Shown here in pieces: positions 47,028 to 58,431 of a DNA stretch of 64,000 nt. Within the stretch, counting starts at the first letter, position 1. Each line of letters starts with the position of its first letter. A program made the translations under genes and the position numbers. This DNA is from Psychrobacter glacincola. GTDB lineage: Bacteria; Pseudomonadota; Gammaproteobacteria; Pseudomonadales; Moraxellaceae. The notes beneath the pieces were generated by a model. It was not told where the DNA came from and made no database searches. It was given only the letters and a program-made list of their open reading frames with translations. The stretch covers positions 709,078-773,077 of the forward strand of contig LIQB01000003.2 in NCBI GenBank assembly GCA_001411745.2, in the 5' to 3' direction.

Positions 47028-49061
47028 ATGAGTCAACTTAATCCCAAACAACAAGAAGCGATGCTTTACGTATCCGGTCCATTGCTTGTGCTAGCAGGTG
47101 CCGGCTCCGGTAAGACATCGGTGATTACCCGCAAGATTGCGTATCTAATCGAAGAATGCAACATGCCAGCCGAGCGCATTACCGCGGTGACCTTTACCAA
47201 TAAAGCGGCGCGCGAGATGAAAGCCCGTGTCAGTAAATTACTGCCTAGTGAAAAAACTCGCGGGCTGACGGTGTCTACCTTTCACCAATTTGGGCTACAG
47301 TTTTTGCGCTATGAGCTGATTCATACACCACTCAAGGGTAACTTCTCCATTATGGACAGTGACGACAGTAAGCGTTTGCTGATGGAGCTGATGATGCGTG
47401 ACAATTTAAGCGGCGCTGAAAGTCGTGAATTGGTCGGCAAAGCCATTAAAATGATTTCTGACTGGAAAAACGATCTAATTGAACCAGATAAGGCGATGGA
47501 AACCTTAGACGATCCAGAAGACATGATTTTTGCGACCCTCTATGCCTTATATGAGCGCAATTTGCGTGCTTATAACGCCGTTGATTTTGATGATTTGATT
47601 GTCCTGCCGACCAAGATATTACGTGAAAACAGAGAGCTGCGCGATAAATGGCAAAACCGTATTCGTTACTTGCTCGTCGATGAATATCAAGATACCAATA
47701 CCGCCCAGTATGAGATGATTAAATACTTAGTCGGACCGCAAGGGCGTTTTACCGTCGTGGGCGATGACGATCAATCGATCTATGCGTGGCGCGGTGCAAA
47801 ACCGGAAAACATGGCGTTGCTAAAGGAAGACTTTCCTAAGCTAAAAATCGTCATGCTTGAGCAAAACTATCGCTCGACCACGCGTATTTTGACCTCTGCC
47901 AATGCCGTTATTATCAATAACGAGCATTTATTTGAAAAGAAACTCTGGTCAGATAAAGGTCAAGGCGAAAAAATTCGCATTATTAACTGTCGTAATGATG
48001 ATGATGAGTCTGAGCGTGTGGCAAAAGAGATTGTCACTCATAAACTGCGTTTCGGTAATGAGTGGGAGCAGTATGCGGTTCTTTATCGCAGTAACTTTCA
48101 AGCGCGCATGCTAGAGGCGCAGTTGCGTCAACTGCAAGTGCCTTATAAGTTGTCGGGTGGTCAGTCGTTCTTTGCGCGTAGTGAAATCAAAGACATCATG
48201 GGCTATCTGCGTTTGATTCTGAACCCTGAAGACGACAGTGCGTTTTTGCGTATTATCAATACGCCTAAGCGTGGAATGGGGCCAGCAACGCTAGAGAAGT
48301 TAGGCTTATTTTCACAAGAGCATAGCATCTCGCTACTCGCTTCTTGTACGCATGCAGGGCTCGCGCATGTTTTACCGTCGAAGGCTTATGGTACGATAAA
48401 GGAGTTCGGTGAGTTTATTGAACATTATACGCGTGAGCTGGATCAGCATCCTGACCCTGTGCCTATCGTTCGTCAAATGATTGATGAAACGGGTTATATC
48501 GACTTTGTGCGTAGCGACGCCAAAACCCCACAACAAGAAAAAAACCGTATCGATAATATTGATATGCTCTACACTAGTATTCAATCGCTGATTAATCGCG
48601 CTGAAGAAGACGAAGATCGCACCATTGATACCATCATTCGTAAGCTGGTGCTGCTAGATATGCTCGAGCAACAGCAAGAAGAAGAAAATACCAACAAGGT
48701 TAACTTGATGACCTTGCATGCAGCAAAAGGCTTGGAGTTTGATTTTGTGTATATCATGGGGCTTGAAGAAGAAATGCTACCGCATCGCAATTCTATCCTA
48801 AGCGAGACGGTCGAAGAAGAACGGCGCTTGATGTATGTGGGCATTACTCGTGCGCGTCGAGAGCTGACATTGACGCTAGCGACTCAGCGCCGTGCGGGCG
48901 GACAGATGCGTGTCACTTCTGAATCGCGCTTTTTAGATGAGTTACCAGAAGAGCATATCGACTGGCCAGCCAAGGCGAAAAAGAAAAAAGCGACTAAAGA
49001 CCCAGAAGCCGTTGCTGATGAATACTTGGCTAATATTCGCGCTTTATTGGGTAATCGTTAG
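47028..49061 (+). CDS. rep: ATP-dependent DNA helicase Rep
   Basis: A 677-residue superfamily 1A 3'-5' helicase, matching E. coli Rep (673) in length and closely in sequence, rather than UvrD or PcrA. Walker A AGAGSGKT is at 23-30, motif Ia VTFTNKAAREMK, motif II LLVDEYQDTN, motif III GDDDQSIYAWRGA, motif IV EQNYRS, motif V VNLMTLHAAKGLEF and motif VI EERRLMYVGITRAR. Rep clears protein blocks ahead of the replication fork. The ATG is preceded by AGGTCACCTT, a modest ribosome site. It is transcribed alone before mgtE. Confidence 0.95.
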   Translation: MSQLNPKQQEAMLYVSGPLLVLAGAGSGKTSVITRKIAYLIEECNMPAERITAVTFTNKAAREMKARVSKLLPSEKTRGLTVSTFHQFGLQFLRYELIHTPLKGNFSIMDSDDSKRLLMELMMRDNLSGAESRELVGKAIKMISDWKNDLIEPDKAMETLDDPEDMIFATLYALYERNLRAYNAVDFDDLIVLPTKILRENRELRDKWQNRIRYLLVDEYQDTNTAQYEMIKYLVGPQGRFTVVGDDDQSIYAWRGAKPENMALLKEDFPKLKIVMLEQNYRSTTRILTSANAVIINNEHLFEKKLWSDKGQGEKIRIINCRNDDDESERVAKEIVTHKLRFGNEWEQYAVLYRSNFQARMLEAQLRQLQVPYKLSGGQSFFARSEIKDIMGYLRLILNPEDDSAFLRIINTPKRGMGPATLEKLGLFSQEHSISLLASCTHAGLAHVLPSKAYGTIKEFGEFIEHYTRELDQHPDPVPIVRQMIDETGYIDFVRSDAKTPQQEKNRIDNIDMLYTSIQSLINRAEEDEDRTIDTIIRKLVLLDMLEQQQEEENTNKVNLMTLHAAKGLEFDFVYIMGLEEEMLPHRNSILSETVEEERRLMYVGITRARRELTLTLATQRRAGGQMRVTSESRFLDELPEEHIDWPAKAKKKKATKDPEAVADEYLANIRALLGNR

Positions 49062-49173
49062 CGTTAGGCTCAACACTTGAGAGCATCACCAGTTAGCGAC
49101 ATGAGAAATTAGCACTTATTCGACATTTTAGTGTTTGTTATTATTTATACTTTTTAAAAACTTTGGAACCTTT

Positions 49174-50577
49174 ATGCCTACCCCTATGCCTGATCAGGAA
49201 CGACCATCTACGCTACAGGGAGATTACAATCCGGCAGAGTATAGCGGCGAATATAAGCTTCTATACCTGCAAAGTTTGGTTGCTGACAAGGCTTACGAGG
49301 CGATTACTGAGTTTTTAGAAAAGCAGTCCAAATATGAGATTGCGAGCCTATTAGAATCGTTCCCTAGCCAAAATCGCTTATTGATTTGGGCACAAGTACC
49401 AGAAAACATCAAAGGCGAAGTGCTTGCCGAGTTAGAGTTTGATACACGCCAGCCGCTGTTAGAAAACGTCTCATCGAAAGATATTTCCTTATTTACTCAA
49501 GACCTTGATGCGCAAGACATCTCTGAGATTTTAGATACTGTCACCGAAAGTGTGCGTACCTCGGTCATGGCAACCTTGGATGAAGACATCCGAGTGCAGG
49601 TCAACAAGCTTGACACCTATGCTGACTGGGAAGTCGGTCGTTATATGGATCCTGACCTCATTCAGATCAGGGATGATATCACCCTTGCAGAAGTACAGAA
49701 CTGGCTACGAGAAAATGACGATTTGCTCGATGATGAAAGCCAAGAGCTGCTGGTCGTCGATCAAAGCCAACAATTACTCGGGCTGCTCAGTCTGGTCGAT
49801 TTGATTAAACATGATCAAACTACCTTAGTCTCAGAATTGATTGATAACGCCATCACTATTAACGATCGCTTAGACATCCAAGATGCCGCAGCGATTTTCC
49901 GCTCAGAGGACATTCGTTTTGCCCCCGTTATTAATAGCCATGGTGAGTTGGTCGGTCAGTTAAATGGCGAGGACATCATGGAAATTATCCAAGATGATGT
50001 CGATAGCACCATGAAAAACCTCGCGGGTGTCAGCCAAGATGAAGAGCTGTTTGCGCCTATTTTAACCAGTGCTAAAAGCCGCAGTATTTGGCTAGGTATT
50101 AACCTGTGTACCGCCTTATTGGCTGCGGCTGTGATTGGTCAGTTCGAGGCGGTACTGGCAAAAGTGGTGGCGCTGGCGATACTCATGCCTGTGGTCGCGA
50201 GTATGGGCGGTATTGCTGGGTCACAAACTCTGACAGTGGTTATTCGTGGTATGGCGATGGGTCAAATCGGTGGTTCCAACCGTTTGTGGTTATTAAATAA
50301 AGAGCTGTGGGTTGGCGCGATAAACGGTATCATATGGGCGATAATCATGGCGATTATTGCCCAACTATGGTTTCATGACATTAAAATCAGTGCCGTCATT
50401 GGTTTTGCCATTGCCATTAATATGACCGCCGCCAATGTGTCAGGCATTAGTATTCCACTGCTCCTAAAACGCATGAATATTGACCCTGCCCTATCCGCCT
50501 CGGTTATCTTAACCACCGTGACGGATATCGTCGGCTTTATGTCATTCTTGGGTTTGGCAAGTGTGTTGATACTATAG
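49174..50577 (+). CDS. mgtE: MgtE-type magnesium transporter
   Basis: A 467-residue Mg2+ channel of the MgtE family. The layout is an N-terminal superhelical domain (about 20-130), two CBS domains (about 135-260), which close the pore when Mg2+ is high, and a five-helix pore domain (about 285-467). The pore segment VVASMGGIAGSQTLTVVIRGMA with the Mg2+ site and the late ITDIVGF-type stretch (TTVTDIVGFMSFLGLA) are present. I take the ATG at 49174 rather than a TTG 39 bases earlier; only a weak TTGGAA precedes it. Confidence 0.92.
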   Translation: MPTPMPDQERPSTLQGDYNPAEYSGEYKLLYLQSLVADKAYEAITEFLEKQSKYEIASLLESFPSQNRLLIWAQVPENIKGEVLAELEFDTRQPLLENVSSKDISLFTQDLDAQDISEILDTVTESVRTSVMATLDEDIRVQVNKLDTYADWEVGRYMDPDLIQIRDDITLAEVQNWLRENDDLLDDESQELLVVDQSQQLLGLLSLVDLIKHDQTTLVSELIDNAITINDRLDIQDAAAIFRSEDIRFAPVINSHGELVGQLNGEDIMEIIQDDVDSTMKNLAGVSQDEELFAPILTSAKSRSIWLGINLCTALLAAAVIGQFEAVLAKVVALAILMPVVASMGGIAGSQTLTVVIRGMAMGQIGGSNRLWLLNKELWVGAINGIIWAIIMAIIAQLWFHDIKISAVIGFAIAINMTAANVSGISIPLLLKRMNIDPALSASVILTTVTDIVGFMSFLGLASVLIL

Positions 50578-50602
50578 TCACATAGCCAACGTTAAAACTA
50601 TA

Positions 50603-50645
50603 TTATTTAGAAATTATCTTATTTAGAAACAATATTATTTAGAAA
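50603..50645 (+). repeat. Three 11-bp direct repeats upstream of dut
   Basis: TTATTTAGAAA occurs at 50603-50613, 50619-50629 and 50635-50645, an exact 16-bp period, in the 94-bp spacer between mgtE and dut. It ends 26 bp before the dut start. Confidence 0.75.
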
Positions 50646-50671
50646 CTATCCAACCGTTAAGTGAGTGCGTT

Positions 50672-51136
50672 ATGCAAGCTGTACAAGTTAAAGTATTAAA
50701 CCCTAAAATTACTGAAGATAAAGCGTTCTCGTTACCGACACGCGCCACTGATGGCAGCGCTGGTATCGACTTGCGCGCTTGTATTGATGAGCCATTGACG
50801 ATTAAAGCAGGTGCCACGCATTTAATTGGTACTGGTTTGGCGGTTTATATCCAAGATCCTAATTTTGCAGGGATGATTTTACCGCGCTCAGGTCTTGGTC
50901 ATAAGCACGGTATCGTCTTGGGTAATTTGGTTGGCTTGATTGATGCCGATTATCAAGGTGAGCTGATGGTCAGTATTTGGAATCGTAGTAATGAAGACTT
51001 TGTGTTGAATCCTGCGGAACGTATGGCACAATATGTCGTCGTACCCGTTGCCCGCCCTGAGTTTGAAGTGGTATCAGAGTTTAGTGATACCAGTGCACGC
51101 GGTGCAGGCGGCTTTGGACATTCAGGCCGCCAATAA
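50672..51136 (+). CDS. dut: Deoxyuridine 5'-triphosphate nucleotidohydrolase
   Basis: Homotrimeric dUTPase, 154 residues. It splits dUTP to dUMP, keeping uracil out of DNA. The five family motifs are intact: [28 protein letters not shown] (with the uracil-pocket residues), [10 protein letters not shown] and the C-terminal P-loop-like [10 protein letters not shown]. The order dut-algC-argB is the one seen in Pseudomonas and relatives. Confidence 0.96.
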   Translation: MQAVQVKVLNPKITEDKAFSLPTRATDGSAGIDLRACIDEPLTIKAGATHLIGTGLAVYIQDPNFAGMILPRSGLGHKHGIVLGNLVGLIDADYQGELMVSIWNRSNEDFVLNPAERMAQYVVVPVARPEFEVVSEFSDTSARGAGGFGHSGRQ

Positions 51137-51226
51137 CCAGTTATCATTACTGATTTACCATGTTAATTGTATTTTAGTCATCACAAAATCACCATCACGT
51201 GAATCACGCCATAAGGAGAGTAAGCG

Positions 51227-53020
51227 ATGCCGTCTTTTGCTGCGCAGCAATGCTTATTTCGTGCTTATGATATTCGTGGTTCACGCCAGCATTTTACCAC
51301 TGACTTTATTCAAGCATTGGGCAAGGCATTTGCTCAACTTTATATTGCCACAGATTGCAACCCAACCGCAGCTCCTGCCAAAGCCTGCCTGCCAAAACCA
51401 AGTATCGACCTTAAAAGAACCGTCATTGTGCTTGGTTATGATGTGCGTCTCGGTAGTGATATTATCGCTCAGAGATTGGCTAATATACTGACTGAATATG
51501 GCCTACAGGTTATCCAGCTGGGGTTAATTACTACCCCCATGATGGTTTTTTGGGCAGAGCAATATTCTGGTCATGGCATTATCGTCACCGCCAGTCATTC
51601 TGCTAAAGACATTTTAGGTATCAAATGGTTGGTCAACCATCAATCTCCGAGCCATGCAGAGATTCAGTTGCTTTGGCAAAAAACACGGGCTAACTATGCC
51701 TGTCACCTCAATCACGCTCAAGCACAGGTTGATGCTCAAAATACGCTGAAAAATACAACTGCTAAATCTATTTATAATCAGCCGTTCAATTTATTTGGTA
51801 CACAAGTCGCGACGACTTATATTGAGGCGATTGCCCAAGTCTTTCAACAAATCCACCAATCTAATCAGCAATATTTAAATAAACGATATTCAAAAAACAA
51901 TAACCTGCCCTCCAACAAACTTGATTTTCGGGTCGTGATTGATTGTATGCATGGGGCGACCAGTAATATCGCCCAGCGTTTATTTGAGCATTTTTGCCAG
52001 CAGGTCATCATGATTAATGACACCGCAGATGGCAGTTTTCCCTCTGGCAATCCTGATCCCACTGAACCACACCGTCTCAAACAATTACAGCGAAGTGTGC
52101 GTCAACATCAAGCAGATATAGGTATCGCTTTTGATGGCGATGGCGACCGCTTAATGATCGTCGATAATAGCGGTAAAGTTGTCACGCCCGATCACTTGCT
52201 ATATTTATTAGCGCAAGTGGCGCTGACCGAACACCCTGAAACGCTGTGTTCTAAAAGCCCAGGCCATTCACAACTGCCTTTTCAAATCCTTTTTGATATC
52301 AAATGCTCCCATCATCTACCGAACCTCTTGTCTGAGCTTGGCGCAACACCTGTGCTCAGTAAAACGGGCAGCAGCTTTATGCGCCGACAGATGCAGCAGT
52401 CTGCTGGTCAAATTGTCTTTGCGGGTGAGTTGTCAGGGCATTTCATATTTAACGATAGCCGCTTTATTATTTATGATGACGCCATGTACGCGGCCTTGCG
52501 ATTGCTGCATTGGCTAGCGGCTTACGATGCTCAGGGTAAAAAATCTCTGACTGATATTACAGAGCAATTGCCTGCTATGGTCAGTACGGCGGATCATTAT
52601 TTGCCGATGCCTAAAACCCTTAAAAAAGACGATACTATCGTCGAGCAGCTGACCAAATTTTGTCAGTATTTACGCCAGCTCGTGGAAGCGACTGTAGCAA
52701 AAGATTCTGGTGATCATTGGATAGCTACTAGCCAGCCATCGCTTTGCCGTTGTTCGATGAGTCGGCAATATATGACGTCCAAGCAAGCCAAATGCTTATT
52801 GCCAGTGGGGACAAAGCTGAGCTGTATTGATGGCGTGCGTTTGGATTTCGACCATGGTTTTGGGGTGCTCCGCCAATCAAATACCAGTCACAATCTTACC
52901 GCACGCTTTGCTGGTGATAGCATAGAAGACTTACGCGACATTCAAGAAAAATTTGCCGCTTTATGTCGCCCATTTGATAAAAAACTAGCGGAACAAATTG
53001 TCGCTATTCCTGCCGAATAG
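51227..53020 (+). CDS. algC: Phosphomannomutase/phosphoglucomutase, AlgC-like
   Basis: A 597-residue alpha-D-phosphohexomutase that interconverts mannose-6-/mannose-1-phosphate and the glucose pair, feeding exopolysaccharide and LPS sugars. The phosphoserine loop VTASHSAKDILGIK (Ser123), the metal loop FDGDGDRLMIVD near residue 300, the sugar-specific loop GELSGHFIFND and the phosphate loop RQSNTSHNLTARFAGDS are all present. It is about 130 residues longer than P. aeruginosa AlgC; the additions are polar loops near 150-215 and 460-520. The catalytic loop has S for the usual N-P after His. Context (dut before, argB after) supports the name. Confidence 0.88.
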   Translation: MPSFAAQQCLFRAYDIRGSRQHFTTDFIQALGKAFAQLYIATDCNPTAAPAKACLPKPSIDLKRTVIVLGYDVRLGSDIIAQRLANILTEYGLQVIQLGLITTPMMVFWAEQYSGHGIIVTASHSAKDILGIKWLVNHQSPSHAEIQLLWQKTRANYACHLNHAQAQVDAQNTLKNTTAKSIYNQPFNLFGTQVATTYIEAIAQVFQQIHQSNQQYLNKRYSKNNNLPSNKLDFRVVIDCMHGATSNIAQRLFEHFCQQVIMINDTADGSFPSGNPDPTEPHRLKQLQRSVRQHQADIGIAFDGDGDRLMIVDNSGKVVTPDHLLYLLAQVALTEHPETLCSKSPGHSQLPFQILFDIKCSHHLPNLLSELGATPVLSKTGSSFMRRQMQQSAGQIVFAGELSGHFIFNDSRFIIYDDAMYAALRLLHWLAAYDAQGKKSLTDITEQLPAMVSTADHYLPMPKTLKKDDTIVEQLTKFCQYLRQLVEATVAKDSGDHWIATSQPSLCRCSMSRQYMTSKQAKCLLPVGTKLSCIDGVRLDFDHGFGVLRQSNTSHNLTARFAGDSIEDLRDIQEKFAALCRPFDKKLAEQIVAIPAE

Positions 53021-53093
53021 TTTTGATCAAAACAGTTAACGTCAAAGTAGTTGCTGTCACATAAAAATATGATTTTTTAATACCATAACTTAG

Positions 53094-54017
<924 letters not shown>

Positions 54018-54029
54018 CAGGAGTAAATC

Positions 54030-54263
54030 ATGGCATTGTGGCTCTGGTGTCTACTTTTTATCTTAGAAAGCTTGTATTGCTGGTGGATTATTGGCTATGG
54101 TGGCGCAAAATGGATAGAAGGGTGGAAGTCATTTTTCCTCATTGAATGGTTTGCACTAGATTGGAATGCTGAACAAATTCGCTTTTACGTCTTGCTTATA
54201 TGGCTCGCAAGTGTGATTTGGTTTATTTTAGGTGTTATAAAGCCCGAGCTAAGAGGTTCTTAG
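54030..54263 (+). CDS. Small unrecognised membrane protein, 77 residues
   Basis: A Trp-rich protein with two hydrophobic segments (about residues 3-25 and 52-70) joined by an acidic/aromatic loop; ends KPELRGS. It starts 12 bp after argB behind CAGGAG, five to eight bases from the ATG, so it is very probably translated as part of that transcript. I do not recognise the family. Its last codons and stop lie inside a strong hairpin (54240-54272). Confidence 0.7.
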   Translation: MALWLWCLLFILESLYCWWIIGYGGAKWIEGWKSFFLIEWFALDWNAEQIRFYVLLIWLASVIWFILGVIKPELRGS

Positions 54264-54272
54264 CTCGGGCTT
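54240..54272 (+). terminator. Hairpin at the end of the argB operon
   Basis: Fifteen-base arms AAGCCCGAGCTAAGA and TCTTAGCTCGGGCTT with a GGT loop. The stop codon of the 77-residue gene (54261-54263) is within the right arm. Only a short T-tail follows on either strand. It separates this operon from the convergent ArsC-like gene. Confidence 0.75.
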
Positions 54273-54294
54273 CATTGATGGTAGCCGTATTCTT

Positions 54295-54666
54295 TTACGA
54301 AAAAACTTTATCAAACTCGGCTTCGTCAAAGCCGCATAGTAATATATTCTTATTTTTATCAGTCAGCTCACCTTCAACTATCGGACGCTTAATCATACTG
54401 GTATTTTCTACGAGCAAATCAATGGCGTTATCTAGACTAGCATCAGCCGCTTGCTTTTGACTGTCGTCTAGTTTTCGCCATGTCGTACCGCGTTTATTAA
54501 GCACTTTATCGATGCCTAATTTATCTACCCAACGCTGAACGTTATCTTTATCGATACCTTGTTTTTTATAATCATGAAATTCATAACTGACACCTAGCTC
54601 GTCTAGTTTGGTAAAGGCTTTTTTCATGGTGCTGCACGATTTGATACCGTAAATAGTGATGGTCAT
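54295..54666 (-). CDS. ArsC/Spx-family protein, YffB-like
   Basis: A 123-residue thioredoxin-fold protein of the ArsC/Spx/YffB group. Its active-site line is YGIKSCSTMKKA with a single cysteine (Cys11), as in YffB-type members, and it has the family segments FHDYKKQGID and LNKRGTTWRKLDD. The RPIVEG stretch that precedes the ligand loop in ArsC is here KRPIVEGE. No arsenic resistance genes are nearby, so arsenate reduction is unlikely; YffB proteins are poorly characterised thiol enzymes. It is convergent with the small membrane-protein gene. Confidence 0.85.
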   Translation of the reverse strand: MTITIYGIKSCSTMKKAFTKLDELGVSYEFHDYKKQGIDKDNVQRWVDKLGIDKVLNKRGTTWRKLDDSQKQAADASLDNAIDLLVENTSMIKRPIVEGELTDKNKNILLCGFDEAEFDKVFS

Positions 54667-54892
54667 AAAAACTCCAAATCAATGATCATTATTCTGTTTA
54701 TTATACCTAAGCCTATGGGTATTTGGTTTAAGATAACCAAAACATTAAAAACCCGCTCAAATTTTCGAATTTGTATTCTTCGTCATGCGTAAACGCCCTA
54801 TCATATCGTCGCAATTTTTGCCAAATTACGCTATGCTATGGCATTGTGAAATTTCACCCAATTTATTCGTATTAATCAATCTCGAGCCAACT

Positions 54893-57580
54893 ATGAGCAA
54901 TACTGTGACATCTGACCAAGCTGAAAACAATCATTATAACCCACAAGCGATAGAAGCGGCGCAGCAAGCCAAATGGGCAACTGACAAGCGCTTTGAAGTG
55001 AGCAATGAGCCAAGCGATAAGCCAAGTCGCTATATGCTGTCGATGTTCCCTTACCCAAGCGGTAAGCTGCATATGGGTCACGTGCGTAACTATACGATTT
55101 CTGATGTACTGAGCCGCTACTATCGCCTCAAGGGCTATGAAGTCATGCAGCCTATGGGCTGGGATGGTTTTGGCTTGCCAGCAGAAAACGCGGCGATTGC
55201 TAACCAAACGCCACCTGCCAAATGGACGTTTGCCAATATTGACAGCATGCGCGCGCAGCTTAAACTACTGGGTTTGTCTATTGACTGGTCACGTGAATTT
55301 GCTACTTGCAGCCCTGAGTATTATCAGTGGGAGCAATGGTTGTTTTTACAGCTATACAAAAAAGGCTTGGTCTACAAAAAGCTTTCGACCGTCAACTGGG
55401 ATCCTGTTGATAATACCGTCTTAGCCAACGAGCAAGTCATCGATGGTAAAGGCTGGCGTAGTGGCGCTGCGGTCGAAAAGCGCGACATTCCGATGTATTA
55501 CTTTAATATCACTGATTATGCTGACGAATTGCTCGATGATTTGGATCAGCTAGAAGGTCACTGGCCATCAGAAGTATTGACCATGCAGCGCAACTGGATT
55601 GGTCGCAGCGCAGGCATGGAAGTACACTTCCCTTATGAGCTTGCTGGCGAGACCAATACGTTAGATGTGTTCACTACTCGCCCTGATACTTTGATGGGTG
55701 TGACTTATGTGGCGGTCGCAGCCGAACATCCGCTAGCGCAGTATGCGGCTGAGCATGATGAAGCGATTGCGCAATTCTGTGCGCTTTGTAAAAAAGGCTC
55801 AGTTGCAGAAGCAGACCTAGCTAAAGCTGAAAAAATCGGCATGGCTACTGGTCTTACGGTCACGCACCCTCTCACTGGCGAAGAAGTGCCAGTATGGGTT
55901 GCCAACTATGTGCTTATGAGCTACGGCTCAGGCGCAGTGATGGCTGTCCCTGCTCATGATGAGCGTGATTATGAGTTTGCGATTAAATACAGCTTACCCA
56001 TTAAACAAGTCATCGATATCCCTGTCGGCTATTTCGATGCGTTAGAGGCAGATGCAGAGGCGAACGATACTGAGATTAATCGTGCTTATACCGAACGCAA
56101 TACTTTGGTCAATTCAGGCGAATTTGATGGTTTAGACTTTGAGCAAGCATTTGAAGCGATGCTGACCAAACTAGAACCACAAGAGCTTGCTAAGAAAAAA
56201 ATCCAATACCGTCTCCGTGATTGGGGTGTTTCTCGCCAGCGTTATTGGGGCTGTCCTATCCCAATGGTTAACTGTGAGCATTGCGGTACAGTACCTGTCG
56301 AAGAGCAAGATTTGCCCGTTGTCTTACCGACTGATGTCGTTCCTGATGGTCGCGGAAATCCGTTAAAAAACATTCCAGAGTTTGTCAATACGACATGTCC
56401 TAAATGCGGTAATCCTGCTGAGCGCGAAACCGATACCTTTGACACCTTTGTGGAGTCAAGCTGGTACTATGCACGCTTTGCAAGCCCAAATGATGCGCAA
56501 AGCATGGTCAACAAATCTGCCGCCAATAAGTGGCTGCCTGTCGATCAATACATCGGCGGTGTTGAGCATGCGGTAATGCATCTACTTTATGCACGCTTCT
56601 TCCATAAACTGATGCGTGATGAAGACTTGGTGTCAGGAAATGAGCCGTTTGCTAATTTGATGACGCAAGGCATGGTATTGGCAGGGACATTCTATCGCCT
56701 AAATGCGGATGGCAGTACCACCTACTATTTTGCAGAAGACATTGATATCGACTATGACGAACGTGGTCAACCGATTAAAGCCATCTTAAAATCTGATGGG
56801 CAGCCGGTGACCATTGGCAAAATCGAGAAAATGTCTAAGTCAAAAAACAACGGTGTCGATCCGCAAATTACCATCGATAAATACGGCGCTGATACCGTTC
56901 GTCTCTATACGCTCTTCACCGCGCCTGCGGATCAAACGCTAGAATGGTCAGATGATGCGCTCAAAGGCCCTTATAACTTCGTCAAAAAAGTATGGCGTAT
57001 TGCTACTGAACACATGCAAGCGCTTACTGCCGCGAACCTAAGTATCGAGACGCTGAACAATGACGCTTTGAGCACTGATGGCTTAAGCAAAGAAGCCAAA
57101 AACTTACGCCGTAAAACTCATGAAACCATTGCTAAAATCGATAGTGATTTGGGTGATCGTTTGGCATTGAACACGCCTGTATCAAGTTTGATGGAGCTTG
57201 CCAACGAGCTGACTGGCTTTAAGGCCAATAGCAAGCAAGACCTACAGGTACAGCATGAGGCATTGACGGATCTGCTGATTATGCTATCCGTATATGCGCC
57301 GCACATTGGTGAACATTTACTTGAGCAATTGGGTTTAGAGACCATTACCTTGAATTATCCAGAAGTTGATAAAAGCGCTCTGGTACAAGATATGATCACG
57401 ATGGTGGTACAGGTCAATGGTAAAATGCGCGGTAAAATGGATGTAGCCCCAAATAGCGATCCAGAACAGCTAAAAGCACAAGCACGTTCAATGGAAAGTG
57501 TGGCAAAATTCTTGACTGGCGACATCAAAAAAGAAATCGTCGTCCCTAATAAGCTGGTAAACATCGTGGTGGTAGGCTAG
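54893..57580 (+). CDS. leuS: Leucyl-tRNA synthetase
   Basis: Class I synthetase charging tRNA-Leu, 895 residues. The HIGH-type site is [20 protein letters not shown] is intact (EKMSKSKNN), the CP1 editing domain has [14 protein letters not shown] and VPAHDERD, and zinc-type CEHCGT and CPKCGN motifs occur. I take the ATG at 54893, giving MSNTVTSDQ; an in-frame ATG at 54785 would add 36 residues with no synthetase similarity. A terminator-like hairpin follows (57588-57633), then lptE and holA, the usual leuS-lptE-holA order. Confidence 0.97.
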   Translation: MSNTVTSDQAENNHYNPQAIEAAQQAKWATDKRFEVSNEPSDKPSRYMLSMFPYPSGKLHMGHVRNYTISDVLSRYYRLKGYEVMQPMGWDGFGLPAENAAIANQTPPAKWTFANIDSMRAQLKLLGLSIDWSREFATCSPEYYQWEQWLFLQLYKKGLVYKKLSTVNWDPVDNTVLANEQVIDGKGWRSGAAVEKRDIPMYYFNITDYADELLDDLDQLEGHWPSEVLTMQRNWIGRSAGMEVHFPYELAGETNTLDVFTTRPDTLMGVTYVAVAAEHPLAQYAAEHDEAIAQFCALCKKGSVAEADLAKAEKIGMATGLTVTHPLTGEEVPVWVANYVLMSYGSGAVMAVPAHDERDYEFAIKYSLPIKQVIDIPVGYFDALEADAEANDTEINRAYTERNTLVNSGEFDGLDFEQAFEAMLTKLEPQELAKKKIQYRLRDWGVSRQRYWGCPIPMVNCEHCGTVPVEEQDLPVVLPTDVVPDGRGNPLKNIPEFVNTTCPKCGNPAERETDTFDTFVESSWYYARFASPNDAQSMVNKSAANKWLPVDQYIGGVEHAVMHLLYARFFHKLMRDEDLVSGNEPFANLMTQGMVLAGTFYRLNADGSTTYYFAEDIDIDYDERGQPIKAILKSDGQPVTIGKIEKMSKSKNNGVDPQITIDKYGADTVRLYTLFTAPADQTLEWSDDALKGPYNFVKKVWRIATEHMQALTAANLSIETLNNDALSTDGLSKEAKNLRRKTHETIAKIDSDLGDRLALNTPVSSLMELANELTGFKANSKQDLQVQHEALTDLLIMLSVYAPHIGEHLLEQLGLETITLNYPEVDKSALVQDMITMVVQVNGKMRGKMDVAPNSDPEQLKAQARSMESVAKFLTGDIKKEIVVPNKLVNIVVVG

Positions 57581-57587
57581 ATTTTTT

Positions 57588-57633
57588 AGGCTCAGTACTT
57601 TTTATTAGTTTAATGATTAGTCTGAGCCTTTTT
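57588..57633 (+). terminator. Probable terminator after leuS
   Basis: Arms AGGCTCAG (57588-57595) and CTGAGCCT (57622-57629), a 26-base loop that can pair partly, and TTTT after. It would reduce transcription into lptE. Confidence 0.65.
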
Positions 57634-57653
57634 ATAATATTAGGATAGCGATT

Positions 57654-58373
57654 ATGTCGTATAAATATCGAGCAGGTCAGTCACCCAAAGCCAGCTTAAG
57701 CAAAAAAGACGCTTTTGCCAAAAAATCAAACGGACAAAAACTGGCGGCGGCTTTTCTGACTGCCCTGCCAATGTTTACGCTACTAGGTGCAACGGCAGCT
57801 ATTAGTGGATGCGGCTTTCAACTGCGTGGCTATGATGCGCCAATGCTGCTTGATGTCGCCAAAACAGCCGTGATTCTAGAAGACAATCGCACCTCATTTC
57901 CGCTTAAGCTGCCATTGACAAGACGCCTAAAAACTTTAGGTGTTGAGGTCATTGACAACATGACAGCAGCTGATGTTGCGAACAATAACAAACAAGCAAG
58001 CGCTGAACCCATTGCCGCTATCACCATCAATAACGTGCGTTTTAAGCGTTATGAGCTGGTCGGTGTCTTGACAGAGATACGCTTGGTACTTTCAGCAGAT
58101 GTCAGCTATCAGACCATGGAGAATGGCAAACCAATTACGCTAAGCAACCCTATCCAAGTCGAGCGTAGCTATCAATATAATGAAGCATCAGTGAGCACTG
58201 ATGATCAGCAAGGCGATCAAATTCGTGACTGGCTCTATGACAGTTTGGCACGCCGAATTACTGATCAATATGTCGCCATCTCCCTACCTAAGGTCAGCTC
58301 TTCTGGAGTCAGACAATCTGTGCAAAGCGGTAATGGCTCAACGTCGATCGCGGTGGTGGTGCCAAACCCATAA
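57654..58373 (+). CDS. lptE: LPS-assembly lipoprotein LptE
   Basis: LptE plugs the LptD barrel and helps insert lipopolysaccharide in the outer membrane. The 239-residue protein has an unusually long N terminus (30 basic/polar residues) before the signal helix; the lipobox is ISGCGFQLRGYD with Cys53, and the CGFQLRG start of the mature protein is typical. The AVPMxxxxL-type and final beta segments (ARRITDQYVAISLPKV) fit the family. The position leuS-lptE-holA confirms the call. A shorter in-frame start could remove part of the extension; no ATG lies closer than residue 40. Confidence 0.9.
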   Translation: MSYKYRAGQSPKASLSKKDAFAKKSNGQKLAAAFLTALPMFTLLGATAAISGCGFQLRGYDAPMLLDVAKTAVILEDNRTSFPLKLPLTRRLKTLGVEVIDNMTAADVANNNKQASAEPIAAITINNVRFKRYELVGVLTEIRLVLSADVSYQTMENGKPITLSNPIQVERSYQYNEASVSTDDQQGDQIRDWLYDSLARRITDQYVAISLPKVSSSGVRQSVQSGNGSTSIAVVVPNP

Positions 58374-58431
58374 TTTATAATGCGCAACACATTCCACGTT
58401 TATTTTCATCAATCTGTGTACTTATTACCCT

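Noticed and set aside
54295..54666. Arsenate reductase for arsenic resistance
   Set aside because: The protein is YffB-like and no arsR, arsB or arsH gene is near.
54785..54892. Longer leuS start
   Set aside because: The added 36 residues have no synthetase similarity; MSNTV at 54893 fits the family.
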